Origin: JASMHC01 sp964476515
Lineage (GTDB): Bacteria > Pseudomonadota > Alphaproteobacteria > Rhodobacterales > Rhodobacteraceae
Reading direction: 5' to 3'
Length of the DNA stretch: 45,630 nt
Assembly (NCBI GenBank): GCA_964476515.1
Contig: CAYZAY010000008.1
Location: 1 to 45,630, forward strand
The position numbers and the translations under genes are program-made. The notes under the pieces are model-generated. The model was not told the DNA's origin. It saw only the letters and a program-made list of their open reading frames with translations, and searched no databases. Shown here in pieces: positions 25,691 to 33,651 of the stretch. Position 1 is the first letter of the stretch. Each line of letters starts with the position of its first letter.

Positions 25691-25719
25691 AACGCTCGCC
25701 AATTTTGGCGGGCGTTTTT
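25691..25719 (+). terminator. terminator after the DUF1476 gene
   Basis: AACGCTCGCC (25691-25700) pairs with GGCGGGCGTT (25707-25716), one T-G wobble, around a six-base loop, followed by a T run. It begins 24 bases after the stop codon. Confidence 0.88.
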
Positions 25720-25756
25720 GTTTGAAAATACGTCATAACCTTTATGAGCATTCCGA

Positions 25757-25795
25757 GTTTGCACCTTTGGATATCCGGTGCCAAACGAAGTTTGG
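25757..25795 (+). promoter_or_regulatory. candidate alternative-structure leader of bmt
   Basis: Two mutually exclusive hairpins share CCAAAC at 781-786 of this kilobase. Fold A pairs GTTTG-CACC (25757-25765) with GGTG and CAAAC (25777-25786), nine pairs with one bulged C. Fold B pairs CCAAAC (25781-25786) with GTTTGG (25790-25795) over a GAA loop. TTTGGATA is directly repeated at 25766-25773 and 25791-25798. The element ends 22 bases before the bmt start, so a switch could affect translation. I could not match it to a SAM, SAH or cobalamin riboswitch consensus. Confidence 0.4.
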
Positions 25796-25817
25796 ATAAC
25801 GAAACGACAGGTTCACA

Positions 25818-26834
25818 ATGGCTGATCTACTTTCAGAACTACTAACTTCTCGCGATTGGCTTTTGGCTGACGGTGCGACGGGCACACAGCTTTTTGCAAT
25901 GGGGCTTCAATCTGGCGATGCGCCCGAGCTTTGGAATGCCAATGAACCCGATAAAATTCGCAAGCTTTATTCAGGTCCTGTGGATGCCGGGTCAGATATT
26001 TTTTTGACCAACAGCTTTGGCGGTAACGCGTCGCGCCTGAAATTGCATGGTGCCGAAGGTCGCGTTCGCGAACTCAATCGTTTTGCTGCCGAAATCGGCC
26101 GCGAGGTGGCTGACGCCTCAGGTCGCAAAATTGTGGTTGCCGGCTCGGTTGGTCCTACGGGCGAGATTTTCGCACCAGTGGGAGAGATGACCCACGAGCT
26201 TGCCGTTGAGATATTTCACGAACAGGCTGAAGGTCTGAAAGAAGGAGGTGCCGACGTATTGTGGCTGGAAACCATTTCCGCCCCCGAGGAATACATAGCA
26301 GCAGCCGAAGCTTTTGGTCGCGCAGGCATGCCATGGTGCGGAACCATGAGTTTTGACACAGCCGGTCGAACAATGATGGGTGTGACAAGTTCGGCAATGG
26401 TTGAAATGGTAGAAAGCCTGCCGACGCCCCCGATCGCCTTTGGCGCAAATTGCGGAACCGGATCGTCAGACCTTCTTCGGACTGTGCTTGGTTTTGCAGC
26501 ACAGGGCACAAAACGTCCGATAATTGCCAAAGGCAATGCCGGTATCCCCAAATATGTCGATGGGCATATCTGTTACGACGGAACCCCTGATCTGATGGCA
26601 AAATACGCAATCATGGCAAGGGATGCGGGTGCAAGCATCATTGGCGGTTGTTGTGGCACCCAGCCTGAACATTTGGTTCACATGCGCGCGGCACTGGAGA
26701 ACAGCGAACGGGGCGAACGCCCTACGCTCGAAATGATCACGGATACACTAGGCGCGTTTTCTTCGGCAACTGATGGAACCGGCGATTCCGCTGCTGACGC
26801 CCCAAAACGGCGCTCTCGCCGTCGTAAGAGTTGA
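25818..26834 (+). CDS. bmt: homocysteine S-methyltransferase (Bmt-type)
   Basis: Zinc-dependent methyltransferase barrel of 338 residues that methylates homocysteine to methionine. The N-terminal LADGATGTQLFAMGL is the usual start of the barrel; zinc ligands are Cys212 in GANCGTGSSD and Cys278-Cys279 in IGGCCGTQPEH. Related Rhizobiales and Roseobacter proteins are named betaine-homocysteine methyltransferase, but the adjacent corrinoid protein suggests that the methyl donor may be methyl-cobalamin, making this the homocysteine part of a split MetH. The C-terminal tail is unusual: Ser/Asp-rich then very basic (KRRSRRRKS). The corrinoid gene lies 173 bases downstream. Confidence 0.88.
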   Translation: MADLLSELLTSRDWLLADGATGTQLFAMGLQSGDAPELWNANEPDKIRKLYSGPVDAGSDIFLTNSFGGNASRLKLHGAEGRVRELNRFAAEIGREVADASGRKIVVAGSVGPTGEIFAPVGEMTHELAVEIFHEQAEGLKEGGADVLWLETISAPEEYIAAAEAFGRAGMPWCGTMSFDTAGRTMMGVTSSAMVEMVESLPTPPIAFGANCGTGSSDLLRTVLGFAAQGTKRPIIAKGNAGIPKYVDGHICYDGTPDLMAKYAIMARDAGASIIGGCCGTQPEHLVHMRAALENSERGERPTLEMITDTLGAFSSATDGTGDSAADAPKRRSRRRKS

Positions 26835-26951
26835 TAATTCCAAGCGAAAATCCGTGTTTGGCTGGGTCAAATTTCGAATATTCGAGAGAAAAGTCGGAAG
26901 TGAAACGACCAATGTCGCAATTCGCTCAGTGCGAAACCGCAAAAAAGCAGA

Positions 26952-26988
26952 CATCTCGATTTAGATGACTAAGGGACACACGTTGTCC
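26952..26988 (+). promoter_or_regulatory. two small tandem hairpins before the corrinoid-protein gene
   Basis: CATCT/AGATG (26952-26956, 26963-26967) and GGACA/TGTCC (26974-26978, 26984-26988) form two five-pair stems just ahead of the AAAGGAA ribosome binding site. They might influence expression of the corrinoid protein relative to bmt. Short stems of this size can arise by chance. Confidence 0.3.
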
Positions 26989-27007
26989 GCAGTAAAGGAA
27001 AGCAATC

Positions 27008-27703
27008 ATGTCTGACGAAGAAGACGATATCATCCTGTCGGAGCTGGACGACGAAGAACTTGTCCAACAGATGTTTGACGACCTTTACGATGGTCTCAAA
27101 GAAGAGATCGAAGAAGGCGTTAATATTCTGCTGGGCCGCGATTGGGCGCCTTACGATGTGCTGACCAAAGCACTTGTTGGCGGTATGACCATTGTTGGCG
27201 CGGACTTCCGTGACGGCATCCTTTTCGTTCCAGAAGTTCTTCTTGCGGCGAACGCAATGAAGGGTGGCATGGCCATCCTGAAACCTTTGCTGGCTGCAAC
27301 TGGCGCACCACGGGTTGGATCGATGGTTATCGGCACCGTGAAAGGCGACATTCACGACATCGGCAAAAACCTTGTTTCGATGATGATGGAAGGCGCAGGC
27401 TTTGAAGTTGTCGATCTGGGTATCAACAACCCTGTTGAAAACTACCTTGAGGCTTTGGAAGAGCACCAGCCAGACATCCTTGGTATGTCGGCCCTGCTGA
27501 CAACTACTATGCCGTACATGAAAGTCGTGATCGACACGATGATCGAACAAGGCAAGCGCGATGACTACATCGTTCTTGTTGGTGGCGCGCCTTTGAACGA
27601 AGAGTTTGGCAAAGCCATCGGAGCTGACGCATATTGCCGGGACGCAGCTGTTGCAGTTGAGACCGCAAAAGACTTTGTAGGTCGCAAGCACAACCAGATG
27701 TAA
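27008..27703 (+). CDS. corrinoid (B12-binding) methyl-carrier protein
   Basis: 231-residue cobalamin-binding protein. An N-terminal helical cap domain (to about residue 95) precedes a Rossmann-like B12 domain with the lower-ligand motif DIHDIGKN (Asp114, His116, Gly119), then GMSALLTTTM and VLVGGAPLNEEFG. This is the architecture of MtaC/MttC-type carriers and of the B12 module of MetH. The first 30 residues are strongly acidic. Position after bmt and before a DUF1638 gene fits a stand-alone B12 module of a split methionine synthase, as I recall described for Phaeobacter inhibens. The folate-methyltransferase module is not in the window. Confidence 0.93.
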   Translation: MSDEEDDIILSELDDEELVQQMFDDLYDGLKEEIEEGVNILLGRDWAPYDVLTKALVGGMTIVGADFRDGILFVPEVLLAANAMKGGMAILKPLLAATGAPRVGSMVIGTVKGDIHDIGKNLVSMMMEGAGFEVVDLGINNPVENYLEALEEHQPDILGMSALLTTTMPYMKVVIDTMIEQGKRDDYIVLVGGAPLNEEFGKAIGADAYCRDAAVAVETAKDFVGRKHNQM

Positions 27704-27731
27704 GCCATTTTTGGCCAACACCTGATTATAG

Positions 27732-27763
27732 AAGGCCGCGATCACCCGATCCGCGGCCTTTGT
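27732..27763 (+). terminator. hairpin between corrinoid-protein and DUF1638 genes
   Basis: AAGGCCGCG (27732-27740) pairs perfectly with CGCGGCCTT (27752-27760) around an 11-base loop, followed by TGTCATTT. With only a partial T tract it may be a leaky terminator or a processing stem that lowers expression of the last gene. Confidence 0.6.
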
Positions 27764-27781
27764 CATTTCAAGGGATGGACC

Positions 27782-28417
27782 ATGCCATCATCGCTACCAA
27801 CCGACCAAACGCTTAGCTCTGACGGGCTGTCCCCCGAAGGCAAAGGTAAGGTATTGCTTGTTGCTTGCGGTGCTCTTGCCCGCGAAATCATCGCGTTAAG
27901 AGAACAGCATGGTTGGACGCACTTAGACCTAACCTGCCTACCCGCCATCTACCACAACCACCCTGATAAAATCACAGACGCGGTACGTGGGACCGTGGCC
28001 AAGTGGCGTGATCAATACGACGACATCTTTGTCGTCTACGCTGATTGCGGGACAGGTGGCCAATTGAAAGCGGCGTGTGACGAGATTGGCGTAGAGATGC
28101 TGGAGGGGCCGCATTGCTATTCATTTTTCGAAGGCAACGATGCTTTTGCGGATCGTGGCGAAGTCACATCTTTCTTCCTAACCGATTTTCTGGCCCGCCA
28201 GTTTGATGCGTTCATATGGAAACCTCTCGGCATGGATCGCCATCCGGAGCTGGTTGAAATGTATTTTGGAAACTATGAGAAGTTGGTTTTTCAGTCCCAA
28301 AGCCCTGATCCCAAACTGTTGGAACTGGCGAAAAGCCATGCCGAAAAAATGGGGTTAGAGTTTGAGTATCGCTTTACAGGATACGGCGATCTCGAAACAT
28401 CATTGGCGAAGCTTTAG
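27782..28417 (+). CDS. DUF1638 protein linked to corrinoid methyl transfer
   Basis: 211-residue cytoplasmic protein of the DUF1638 family, recognisable by LLVACGALAREI near residue 26, the phrase CLPAIYHNHPDKI, and FVVYADCGTGGQL. The conserved Cys, His and Asp residues suggest a metal or cofactor site, but no activity can be assigned. Family members often lie next to corrinoid methyltransferase genes, which suggests a role in cofactor handling or reactivation (inference). ATG follows AAGGGATGGACC. The stop overlaps the convergent sufE stop by 4 bases. Confidence 0.85.
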   Translation: MPSSLPTDQTLSSDGLSPEGKGKVLLVACGALAREIIALREQHGWTHLDLTCLPAIYHNHPDKITDAVRGTVAKWRDQYDDIFVVYADCGTGGQLKAACDEIGVEMLEGPHCYSFFEGNDAFADRGEVTSFFLTDFLARQFDAFIWKPLGMDRHPELVEMYFGNYEKLVFQSQSPDPKLLELAKSHAEKMGLEFEYRFTGYGDLETSLAKL

Positions 28418-28821
28418 GCCGCGGCTTGTGCCAAACTTGTCAGCCGCTCGACCATTGATCGTAGACCGTTCGAACGTTGGGCGGACAAATGATCGTTTAG
28501 ACCCAGACGACCAAGCTCTGCATGGGCATCAATTCTTGCGGCATCAGCTACGGTTTCACCGTTATAAAGCGCAGCAAGAACGGCGATTAGACCGCGAACG
28601 ATCATCGCGTCGCTGTCACCGCGAAAGTTGAACACGCTGTCAGAAATTTCGGGATGCAACCAAACCTGACTTGCGCAACCATGTATCTTGGTAGCTGGAA
28701 CTTTCAGCGCGTCTTCAAGCGGCGACATCGCTTTGCCAAGATCGATAACGTGGCGATAGCGGTCTTCCCAATCATCCAGAAATTCGAAATCTTCAACGAT
28801 GGCTTCGAAGGCTTCAGACAT
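28414..28821 (-). CDS. sufE: SufE-family sulfur acceptor
   Basis: 135-residue SufE: accepts persulfide sulfur from the cysteine desulfurase SufS for Fe-S cluster assembly. The acceptor is Cys49 in KIHGCASQVWL, and the N-terminal IVEDFEFLDDWEDRYRHVIDLG has the usual family pattern (DWEDRY, IDLG). Start has an AAAGGAAT ribosome binding site. It stands apart from the suf operon, which is common in alphaproteobacteria. It is transcribed after rnd with a 26-base gap. Confidence 0.95.
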   Translation of the reverse strand: MSEAFEAIVEDFEFLDDWEDRYRHVIDLGKAMSPLEDALKVPATKIHGCASQVWLHPEISDSVFNFRGDSDAMIVRGLIAVLAALYNGETVADAARIDAHAELGRLGLNDHLSAQRSNGLRSMVERLTSLAQAAA

Positions 28822-28847
28822 GATTATTCCTTTGCTCGGGCCGGAGT

Positions 28848-30005
28848 TTAAACTTCAACGATTTTGACTGCGCTGCCTTTGGCGGACAAGGCTATTTCAC
28901 CGCGACACAAGCGCATCGCGTCCTGGCCAAACACTTCGTTGCGCCACCCTTTTAGCGCGCGGACATCTCGGTTTCCGGCTGCAATGCTGTCAAGATCGGC
29001 CGAGCTTGCCACAAGCTTTTGTGCAACTCCGGTTTGTTCGGTTTTTGCTTTAAGCAAAACGCGCAAAAGATCAGCCAACGCAGGGTTTACCTGTAGCTTA
29101 TCCCGCGAGGTATCAGGCTTGGGCGCATCTTCAGGCGGGCAGTCCACGCCCACTTTGACGGCGTCAAGAATACCTTGGGCAATGACGCCTTTTCTTGCCT
29201 CTCGAAGCAAAAGACGCGACCGGCCCAAATCTTGTTCGTTTTTTGGCTTGGTTGAAGCCAGCTCAACCATCGCATCATCTTTAAACACGCGGTTGCGTGG
29301 AACGTTGTTTGTCTGAGCGTGGCGTTCACGAAACTTTGCCAGCTCTCGGACGATTGCCAAAAACTTGCCCGACGATGAACGAGTTTTCACGCGCTTCCAA
29401 GCATCCTCAGGGCGCACGATGTAGGTTTCTGGGTCCGTCAGAATTTCCAATTCCTCGCGCAGCCATTTTTCGCGACCAGTCTTGCGAAGCTGATCACGAA
29501 GAAATTCGTAAATGCTACGAAGATGGGTAACGTCTGCAAGCGCATAGGTTTGCTGCGCATCAGTCAGCGGACGGCGCGACCAGTCGGTGAAGCGGGAACT
29601 TTTGTCGACAGATTCTTTGGCAATTTTACGGACCAGAGTTTCATATCCGACCTGTTCTCCGAAACCACAAACCATCGCCGCGACTTGTGTGTCGAACAAA
29701 GGATTGGGGATGACACCCGCATCAATTTGGAAAATCTCCAAATCCTGACGCGCCGCGTGAAATACTTTTACGATTGCCTGATTCCGGAACAGTTCATGCA
29801 AGGGTTCCAGCGATATTCCCTTGGCCAAAGGATCAACCAATACCGCGTCATTCTTGCCATCACCGGCTACTGCCAATTGGACAAGGCAAAGCATCGAATA
29901 ATATGTCCGCTCGCGCAGGAATTCAGTGTCGATAGTGACGTAGTCAAATCCGCTGGCGTAAGTACAATACTCTGCCAGTTCTTCTGTCGTCGTAATGATT
30001 TTCAT
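28848..30005 (-). CDS. rnd: ribonuclease D
   Basis: 3'-5' exoribonuclease for tRNA and other stable RNA trimming, 385 residues. The DEDDy active site is complete: Asp and Glu in YVTIDTEFLRE, Asp in FHAARQDLEIF, Tyr and Asp in TYALADVTHL. One HRDC domain follows (about residues 205-290), then a helical C-terminal region. Length is standard. It is downstream of purN by 80 bases on the same strand and upstream of sufE. Confidence 0.96.
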   Translation of the reverse strand: MKIITTTEELAEYCTYASGFDYVTIDTEFLRERTYYSMLCLVQLAVAGDGKNDAVLVDPLAKGISLEPLHELFRNQAIVKVFHAARQDLEIFQIDAGVIPNPLFDTQVAAMVCGFGEQVGYETLVRKIAKESVDKSSRFTDWSRRPLTDAQQTYALADVTHLRSIYEFLRDQLRKTGREKWLREELEILTDPETYIVRPEDAWKRVKTRSSSGKFLAIVRELAKFRERHAQTNNVPRNRVFKDDAMVELASTKPKNEQDLGRSRLLLREARKGVIAQGILDAVKVGVDCPPEDAPKPDTSRDKLQVNPALADLLRVLLKAKTEQTGVAQKLVASSADLDSIAAGNRDVRALKGWRNEVFGQDAMRLCRGEIALSAKGSAVKIVEV

Positions 30006-30085
30006 TTGGAAAGCGTTCCAGAGATCGTTTCTTCGTTTGAAAAGCCTATATCGCCTCTTTGAAGGCTTAGCAAATCATCGGGAAC

Positions 30086-30670
30086 TCAGGGCTTAACCAA
30101 CATTTCATCTGCGAATTTCCGCAGCATCGCCGGATATAGCTTATGTTCTTCGACAAGCACCCGCGCTGCAAGGGTATCGGGTGTGTCGCCGTCAAGGATC
30201 GGCACCCTTGCTTGGCCCAAGATTGGCCCATCATCTAAAACTTCGGTTACTACGTGAATGGAACAACCCGCTTCCTTATCACCAGCCTCTAACGCGCGCG
30301 CATGTGTATTCAGACCTGGGTATTTAGGCATTAGTGCCGGATGTATATTCAGCATTTTCCCTTCCCAACGATGCGTAAATTCAGGGGTCAGGATACGCAT
30401 AAAGCCAGCGTGACATACAATGTCTGCTTCGCATTCGAGCAAGTGCTTTTCCATCTCTGCTTCAAATGCAGAACGATCTTTGCCGAATGGGCGGTGATCA
30501 ACACTAGCCGTTGGTACACCAAGTGCTTCGGCCTTTGCTAAGCCTATGGCTTCCAGCTTGTTGGAAAAAACAAGGACAGGCCGTGCAGGGTGGTCGCCAA
30601 TCATGCTTTCGACAAGCGACACCATATTGGAGCCGCCGCCAGAAATCAGAATAGCGACCTTTAGGGTCAC
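30086..30670 (-). CDS. purN: GAR formyltransferase PurN
   Basis: 194-residue transferase that uses 10-formyl-THF to formylate GAR in purine synthesis. Phosphate-binding ISGGGSNMVSL at the N-terminus, the folate-site NIHPALMPKYPGLNTHARA with catalytic Asn and His, and Asp in VTEVLDDGPILGQ are all present. The start is GTG at 30670, overlapping the purM TGA as GTGA, so the two are translationally coupled. Confidence 0.97.
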   Translation of the reverse strand: MTLKVAILISGGGSNMVSLVESMIGDHPARPVLVFSNKLEAIGLAKAEALGVPTASVDHRPFGKDRSAFEAEMEKHLLECEADIVCHAGFMRILTPEFTHRWEGKMLNIHPALMPKYPGLNTHARALEAGDKEAGCSIHVVTEVLDDGPILGQARVPILDGDTPDTLAARVLVEEHKLYPAMLRKFADEMLVKP

Positions 30671-31713
30671 AGTAGCGATCCGGTGTAGCTGACGCCTTCA
30701 ACCGCCGTGACTAATCCAAGCCGATAAACCGTCTCGCCAGCCTCAGAAAGAAGCGCTTCGATCTCGTCTGCTTTGCCAGCATCAACCGAAAGCACCATGC
30801 CGACGCCTGCGTTAAAGGTTTTAAGCATCTCGGCCTGCGCCATGCCGCCTTGTTCTGCCAGCCATTTGAAGACCGGAGGAAGCGACCAAGAATTCAGGTC
30901 AATCTCAGCGCCCATTCCATCTGGAAGGACACGAGGCAGGTTTTCGGTCAGACCACCACCGGTGATATGGGCCAGCGCGTGAACGCCCCCTGCCCTGATC
31001 GCAGCCAATGTTTGTTTCACATAAAGACGTGTTGGCGCCAGAAGTGCCGCGCCAAGCGATCCGTCCTGCCACGGGCAGTCTGCGTCCCAATCGAGACCGG
31101 ATTGCGCGACAACAGCGCGAACCAGTGAATATCCGTTCGAATGCACGCCGTCCGATGCCAAACCAAGCAAAACATCACCTTGGGCCACGCCAGCAGGCAG
31201 ATCAGCGCCGCGTTCCATTGCACCCACTGAAAAACCGGCCAGATCGAAATCGCCTGCTTCGTACATGCCCGGCATTTCGGCTGTTTCACCGCCGATCAAA
31301 GCGCAACCTGAAAGCTCGCATCCCTTGGCGATGCCTTCGATAATGCGAACGGCGGTTTCTGTTTCCAGCTTGCCTGTCGCGAAGTAATCGAGAAACAAAA
31401 GAGGCTCTGCACCCTGACAAACCAGATCGTTTACGCACATCGCAACAAGATCGATGCCGATGGTATCAACGTTGCCGGTGTCAATCGCGATCCGCAGTTT
31501 GGTGCCGACGCCATCGGTGGCTGCCACAAGGATAGGATCTTTGTATCCAGCGTCTTTGAGATCAAAAAGAGCGCCAAAGCCACCAAGCCCAGCCATAACG
31601 CCGGAACGTGTGGTTCGTTTTGCCGCCGGTTTGATGCGCTCGACAAGATCATTGCCTGCGTCGATATCAACACCAGCATCCGCGTAAGTCAGCCCGTTCT
31701 TTCCGGCAGTCAT
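30667..31713 (-). CDS. purM: AIR synthetase PurM
   Basis: 348-residue ATP-dependent cyclo-ligase converting FGAM to AIR. The N-terminal YADAGVDIDAGNDLVERIKP, the phosphate-binding region VMAGLGGFGALFDL, VAATDGVGTKLRIA, and the LIGGETAEMPGMYE motif match the family. It is the first gene of purM-purN, complementing purC-S-Q elsewhere in the window. The tRNA gene at 31819 is divergent upstream. Confidence 0.97.
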   Translation of the reverse strand: MTAGKNGLTYADAGVDIDAGNDLVERIKPAAKRTTRSGVMAGLGGFGALFDLKDAGYKDPILVAATDGVGTKLRIAIDTGNVDTIGIDLVAMCVNDLVCQGAEPLLFLDYFATGKLETETAVRIIEGIAKGCELSGCALIGGETAEMPGMYEAGDFDLAGFSVGAMERGADLPAGVAQGDVLLGLASDGVHSNGYSLVRAVVAQSGLDWDADCPWQDGSLGAALLAPTRLYVKQTLAAIRAGGVHALAHITGGGLTENLPRVLPDGMGAEIDLNSWSLPPVFKWLAEQGGMAQAEMLKTFNAGVGMVLSVDAGKADEIEALLSEAGETVYRLGLVTAVEGVSYTGSLL

Positions 31714-31818
31714 GGCACACTCCTTTTCGTGTCGCCGAGCGATTAGACCATTGGCGCAGAAAGGGCAATCTGAAAGCCTTGACGCGGGTCATCTTGCTGC
31801 TAAATACGGGGGCATGGC

Positions 31819-31895
31819 GGGCCTGTAGCTCAGTTGGTTAGAGCAGAGCGCTCATAACGCTTTGGTCGTAGGTTCGAGTCCTACCGGGCCTACCA
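31819..31895 (+). tRNA. tRNA with CAT anticodon (elongator Met or Ile2)
   Basis: A complete 77-base cloverleaf: acceptor GGGCCTG with CGGGCCT, D arm with AGTTGG, anticodon loop CTCATAA flanked by AGCG/CGCT, variable TGGTC, T arm GTAGG-TTCGAGT-CCTAC, encoded CCA. The anticodon is CAT. It is not the initiator, which needs three G-C pairs in the anticodon stem. The CTTTGGTC stretch resembles tRNA-Ile2, where TilS converts CAU to LAU, so Ile2 and elongator Met are both possible. The first acceptor pair is a G-U wobble. Confidence 0.9.
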
Positions 31896-31902
31896 TTTTC
31901 CG

Positions 31903-33558
31903 CTATCTGTTAGCTCTGGCAAGCAGGCCCACCGCTGCCAGTCCGACCAATACGATCAACACAGCCGCAGGAGCTGCGTCGCCTAGATTCTCTAGTGATG
32001 CCTGTTGATGGACCCGAGTCGCCAAGGTTTCGTAGTTAAATGGTCGCAACAGCATGGTCGCCGGAAGCTCTTTGACGCAATCAACGAACACAAGAAGCAA
32101 TGCCGACCCTACTGAACCTTTGATCAGGGGGATGTAGACGTCTTTTAATGTACCACCCAATGTGCGCCCCAAAGACCGCGCCGCAAGTGGCAGGCTTGGC
32201 GATACACGCCCCAGTGCAGCATCCGCCGCGCCTTGGGCAATCGCAAAGAATCGAACCGAATAGGCCAGCACCAATGCGAAGGCTGATCCTGTCATGACCA
32301 ATCCGATGTCACATCCGGTAGCTGCCCAGATCGCGTCTGCAACGGCATTGTCGGTGGCGGCGAGTGGGATAAGTATTCCCACCCCCAAAACCGCCCCCGG
32401 GGCGGCGTAGCCGATGGTTGTGATTGGCAGCAAAAGCTGAGGCAACCTGCGTCCTGAAAGCCGCACCCCATAGACCATGAACAACCCTGCGACCACGGTG
32501 ACCGAAGCTGCGATACCCCCGACAACCAATGTATTGCTAAGTGCGCGGACCAAGCCTTTGGCTGTAAATTCGTCCAAATTGCTCCAAGCGTGGCCTGAAA
32601 TCACTGTGGCTGGCAAAACGAAGCCAACAAGGAACGGAAGAAGACAGGCAATTGTCGCCGCCACTGCTGCTTTGCCCTTCAGTTGAACCCTTTCAACAGG
32701 GCGTACACGGTTTGACAGGTTATAGTGCCGCACTTTGCTTCCGCTGAATTTTTCCAAAGCGACCAGCAAAATAACAAGGGTCAGTACCACAACCGCGATC
32801 TGTGCAGCGCCGCCTGCGTTGCTGCTTTCCAGCCAAACCGTGAAAATACCTGTCGTCAACGTTTGAACTGCGAAATAGTCCATCGTGCCGAAATCATTGA
32901 CCGTTTCCATCATCACGATCGCAGCCCCCGCCGCAATCGCCGGACGCGCGAGAGGAAGTCCCACGCGCCAGAAACGCTTAAACGGACCAGCCCCGAGCGA
33001 TTGCGCGACTTCATGCCCGCAACCGGATTGTTCGCGAAATGCAGTGCGCGCCAGCAAATAGACGTAAGGATATAGGGCCGCCGACAAGACGATGATTGCC
33101 GCGTTCAAAGATCTGATTTCCGGAAACCAGTAACCCCTCGATGTTGTCCAGCCAAAGACCTGCCTTAGGCCGGTTTGAACCGGTCCTGCATATTCAAGGA
33201 AATCAACCAGCGCATAGGCCCCGACGTATGCCGGAATAGCCAACGGAAGCAGTAATCCCCATTCCAACAATCGACTAAGCGGAAAACGATAGCGCGCAAT
33301 AAGCCACGCGGCCCCTGTGCCAACACAAGCTGACAGCAACCCAACCGAGAACATCGCGATCAACGTGCTTTTCATATAGCGCGGCAATGTTGTCGACATA
33401 AGGTGGGGCCAAATATTGTCCGTCGGATTAAAGGCAATCCAAACAACGGCAATAATCGGAGACAGGACGATAAGTGCAATCAGCATCGCTCCAGCCGACC
33501 AAAGGCTGAACCTAGCAGGGGAAAACATCGAAGGGCGTCGAATTGTCTTAGAGCTCAT
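31903..33558 (-). CDS. iron(III)-type ABC transporter permease (FbpB-like)
   Basis: 551-residue inner-membrane permease made of two tandem BPD_transp_1 domains, the arrangement of FbpB/SfuB iron permeases, with about 12 hydrophobic segments. Two ATPase-contact (EAA) loops are visible: VAQSLGAGPFKRFWRVGLP near residue 187 and LAARSLGRTLGGTLKDVYIP near 470. Homologues take up ferric iron with a periplasmic binding protein and an ATPase; neither is encoded next to it here, so partners are elsewhere or the exact substrate differs. Divergent from the sulfotransferase-like gene. Confidence 0.9.
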   Translation of the reverse strand: MSSKTIRRPSMFSPARFSLWSAGAMLIALIVLSPIIAVVWIAFNPTDNIWPHLMSTTLPRYMKSTLIAMFSVGLLSACVGTGAAWLIARYRFPLSRLLEWGLLLPLAIPAYVGAYALVDFLEYAGPVQTGLRQVFGWTTSRGYWFPEIRSLNAAIIVLSAALYPYVYLLARTAFREQSGCGHEVAQSLGAGPFKRFWRVGLPLARPAIAAGAAIVMMETVNDFGTMDYFAVQTLTTGIFTVWLESSNAGGAAQIAVVVLTLVILLVALEKFSGSKVRHYNLSNRVRPVERVQLKGKAAVAATIACLLPFLVGFVLPATVISGHAWSNLDEFTAKGLVRALSNTLVVGGIAASVTVVAGLFMVYGVRLSGRRLPQLLLPITTIGYAAPGAVLGVGILIPLAATDNAVADAIWAATGCDIGLVMTGSAFALVLAYSVRFFAIAQGAADAALGRVSPSLPLAARSLGRTLGGTLKDVYIPLIKGSVGSALLLVFVDCVKELPATMLLRPFNYETLATRVHQQASLENLGDAAPAAVLIVLVGLAAVGLLARANR

Positions 33559-33651
33559 TCTGCTCCAATGCCCGAATGCTGTTTAACTGTCCAGAAAAGA
33601 CCGTATATTGCGTCAAGTGGTATCGACTAAAGACAACGCAGGCAGGGCTTA

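Noticed and set aside
25757..25817. Known SAM-II, SAM/SAH or cobalamin riboswitch before bmt
   Set aside because: The conserved core sequences of these classes are not visible; only alternative pairing is seen.
26969..27766. Minus-strand open frame of 265 codons opposite the corrinoid-protein gene
   Set aside because: The plus strand encodes a clear B12-binding protein with DxHxxG; the antisense frame is a shadow.
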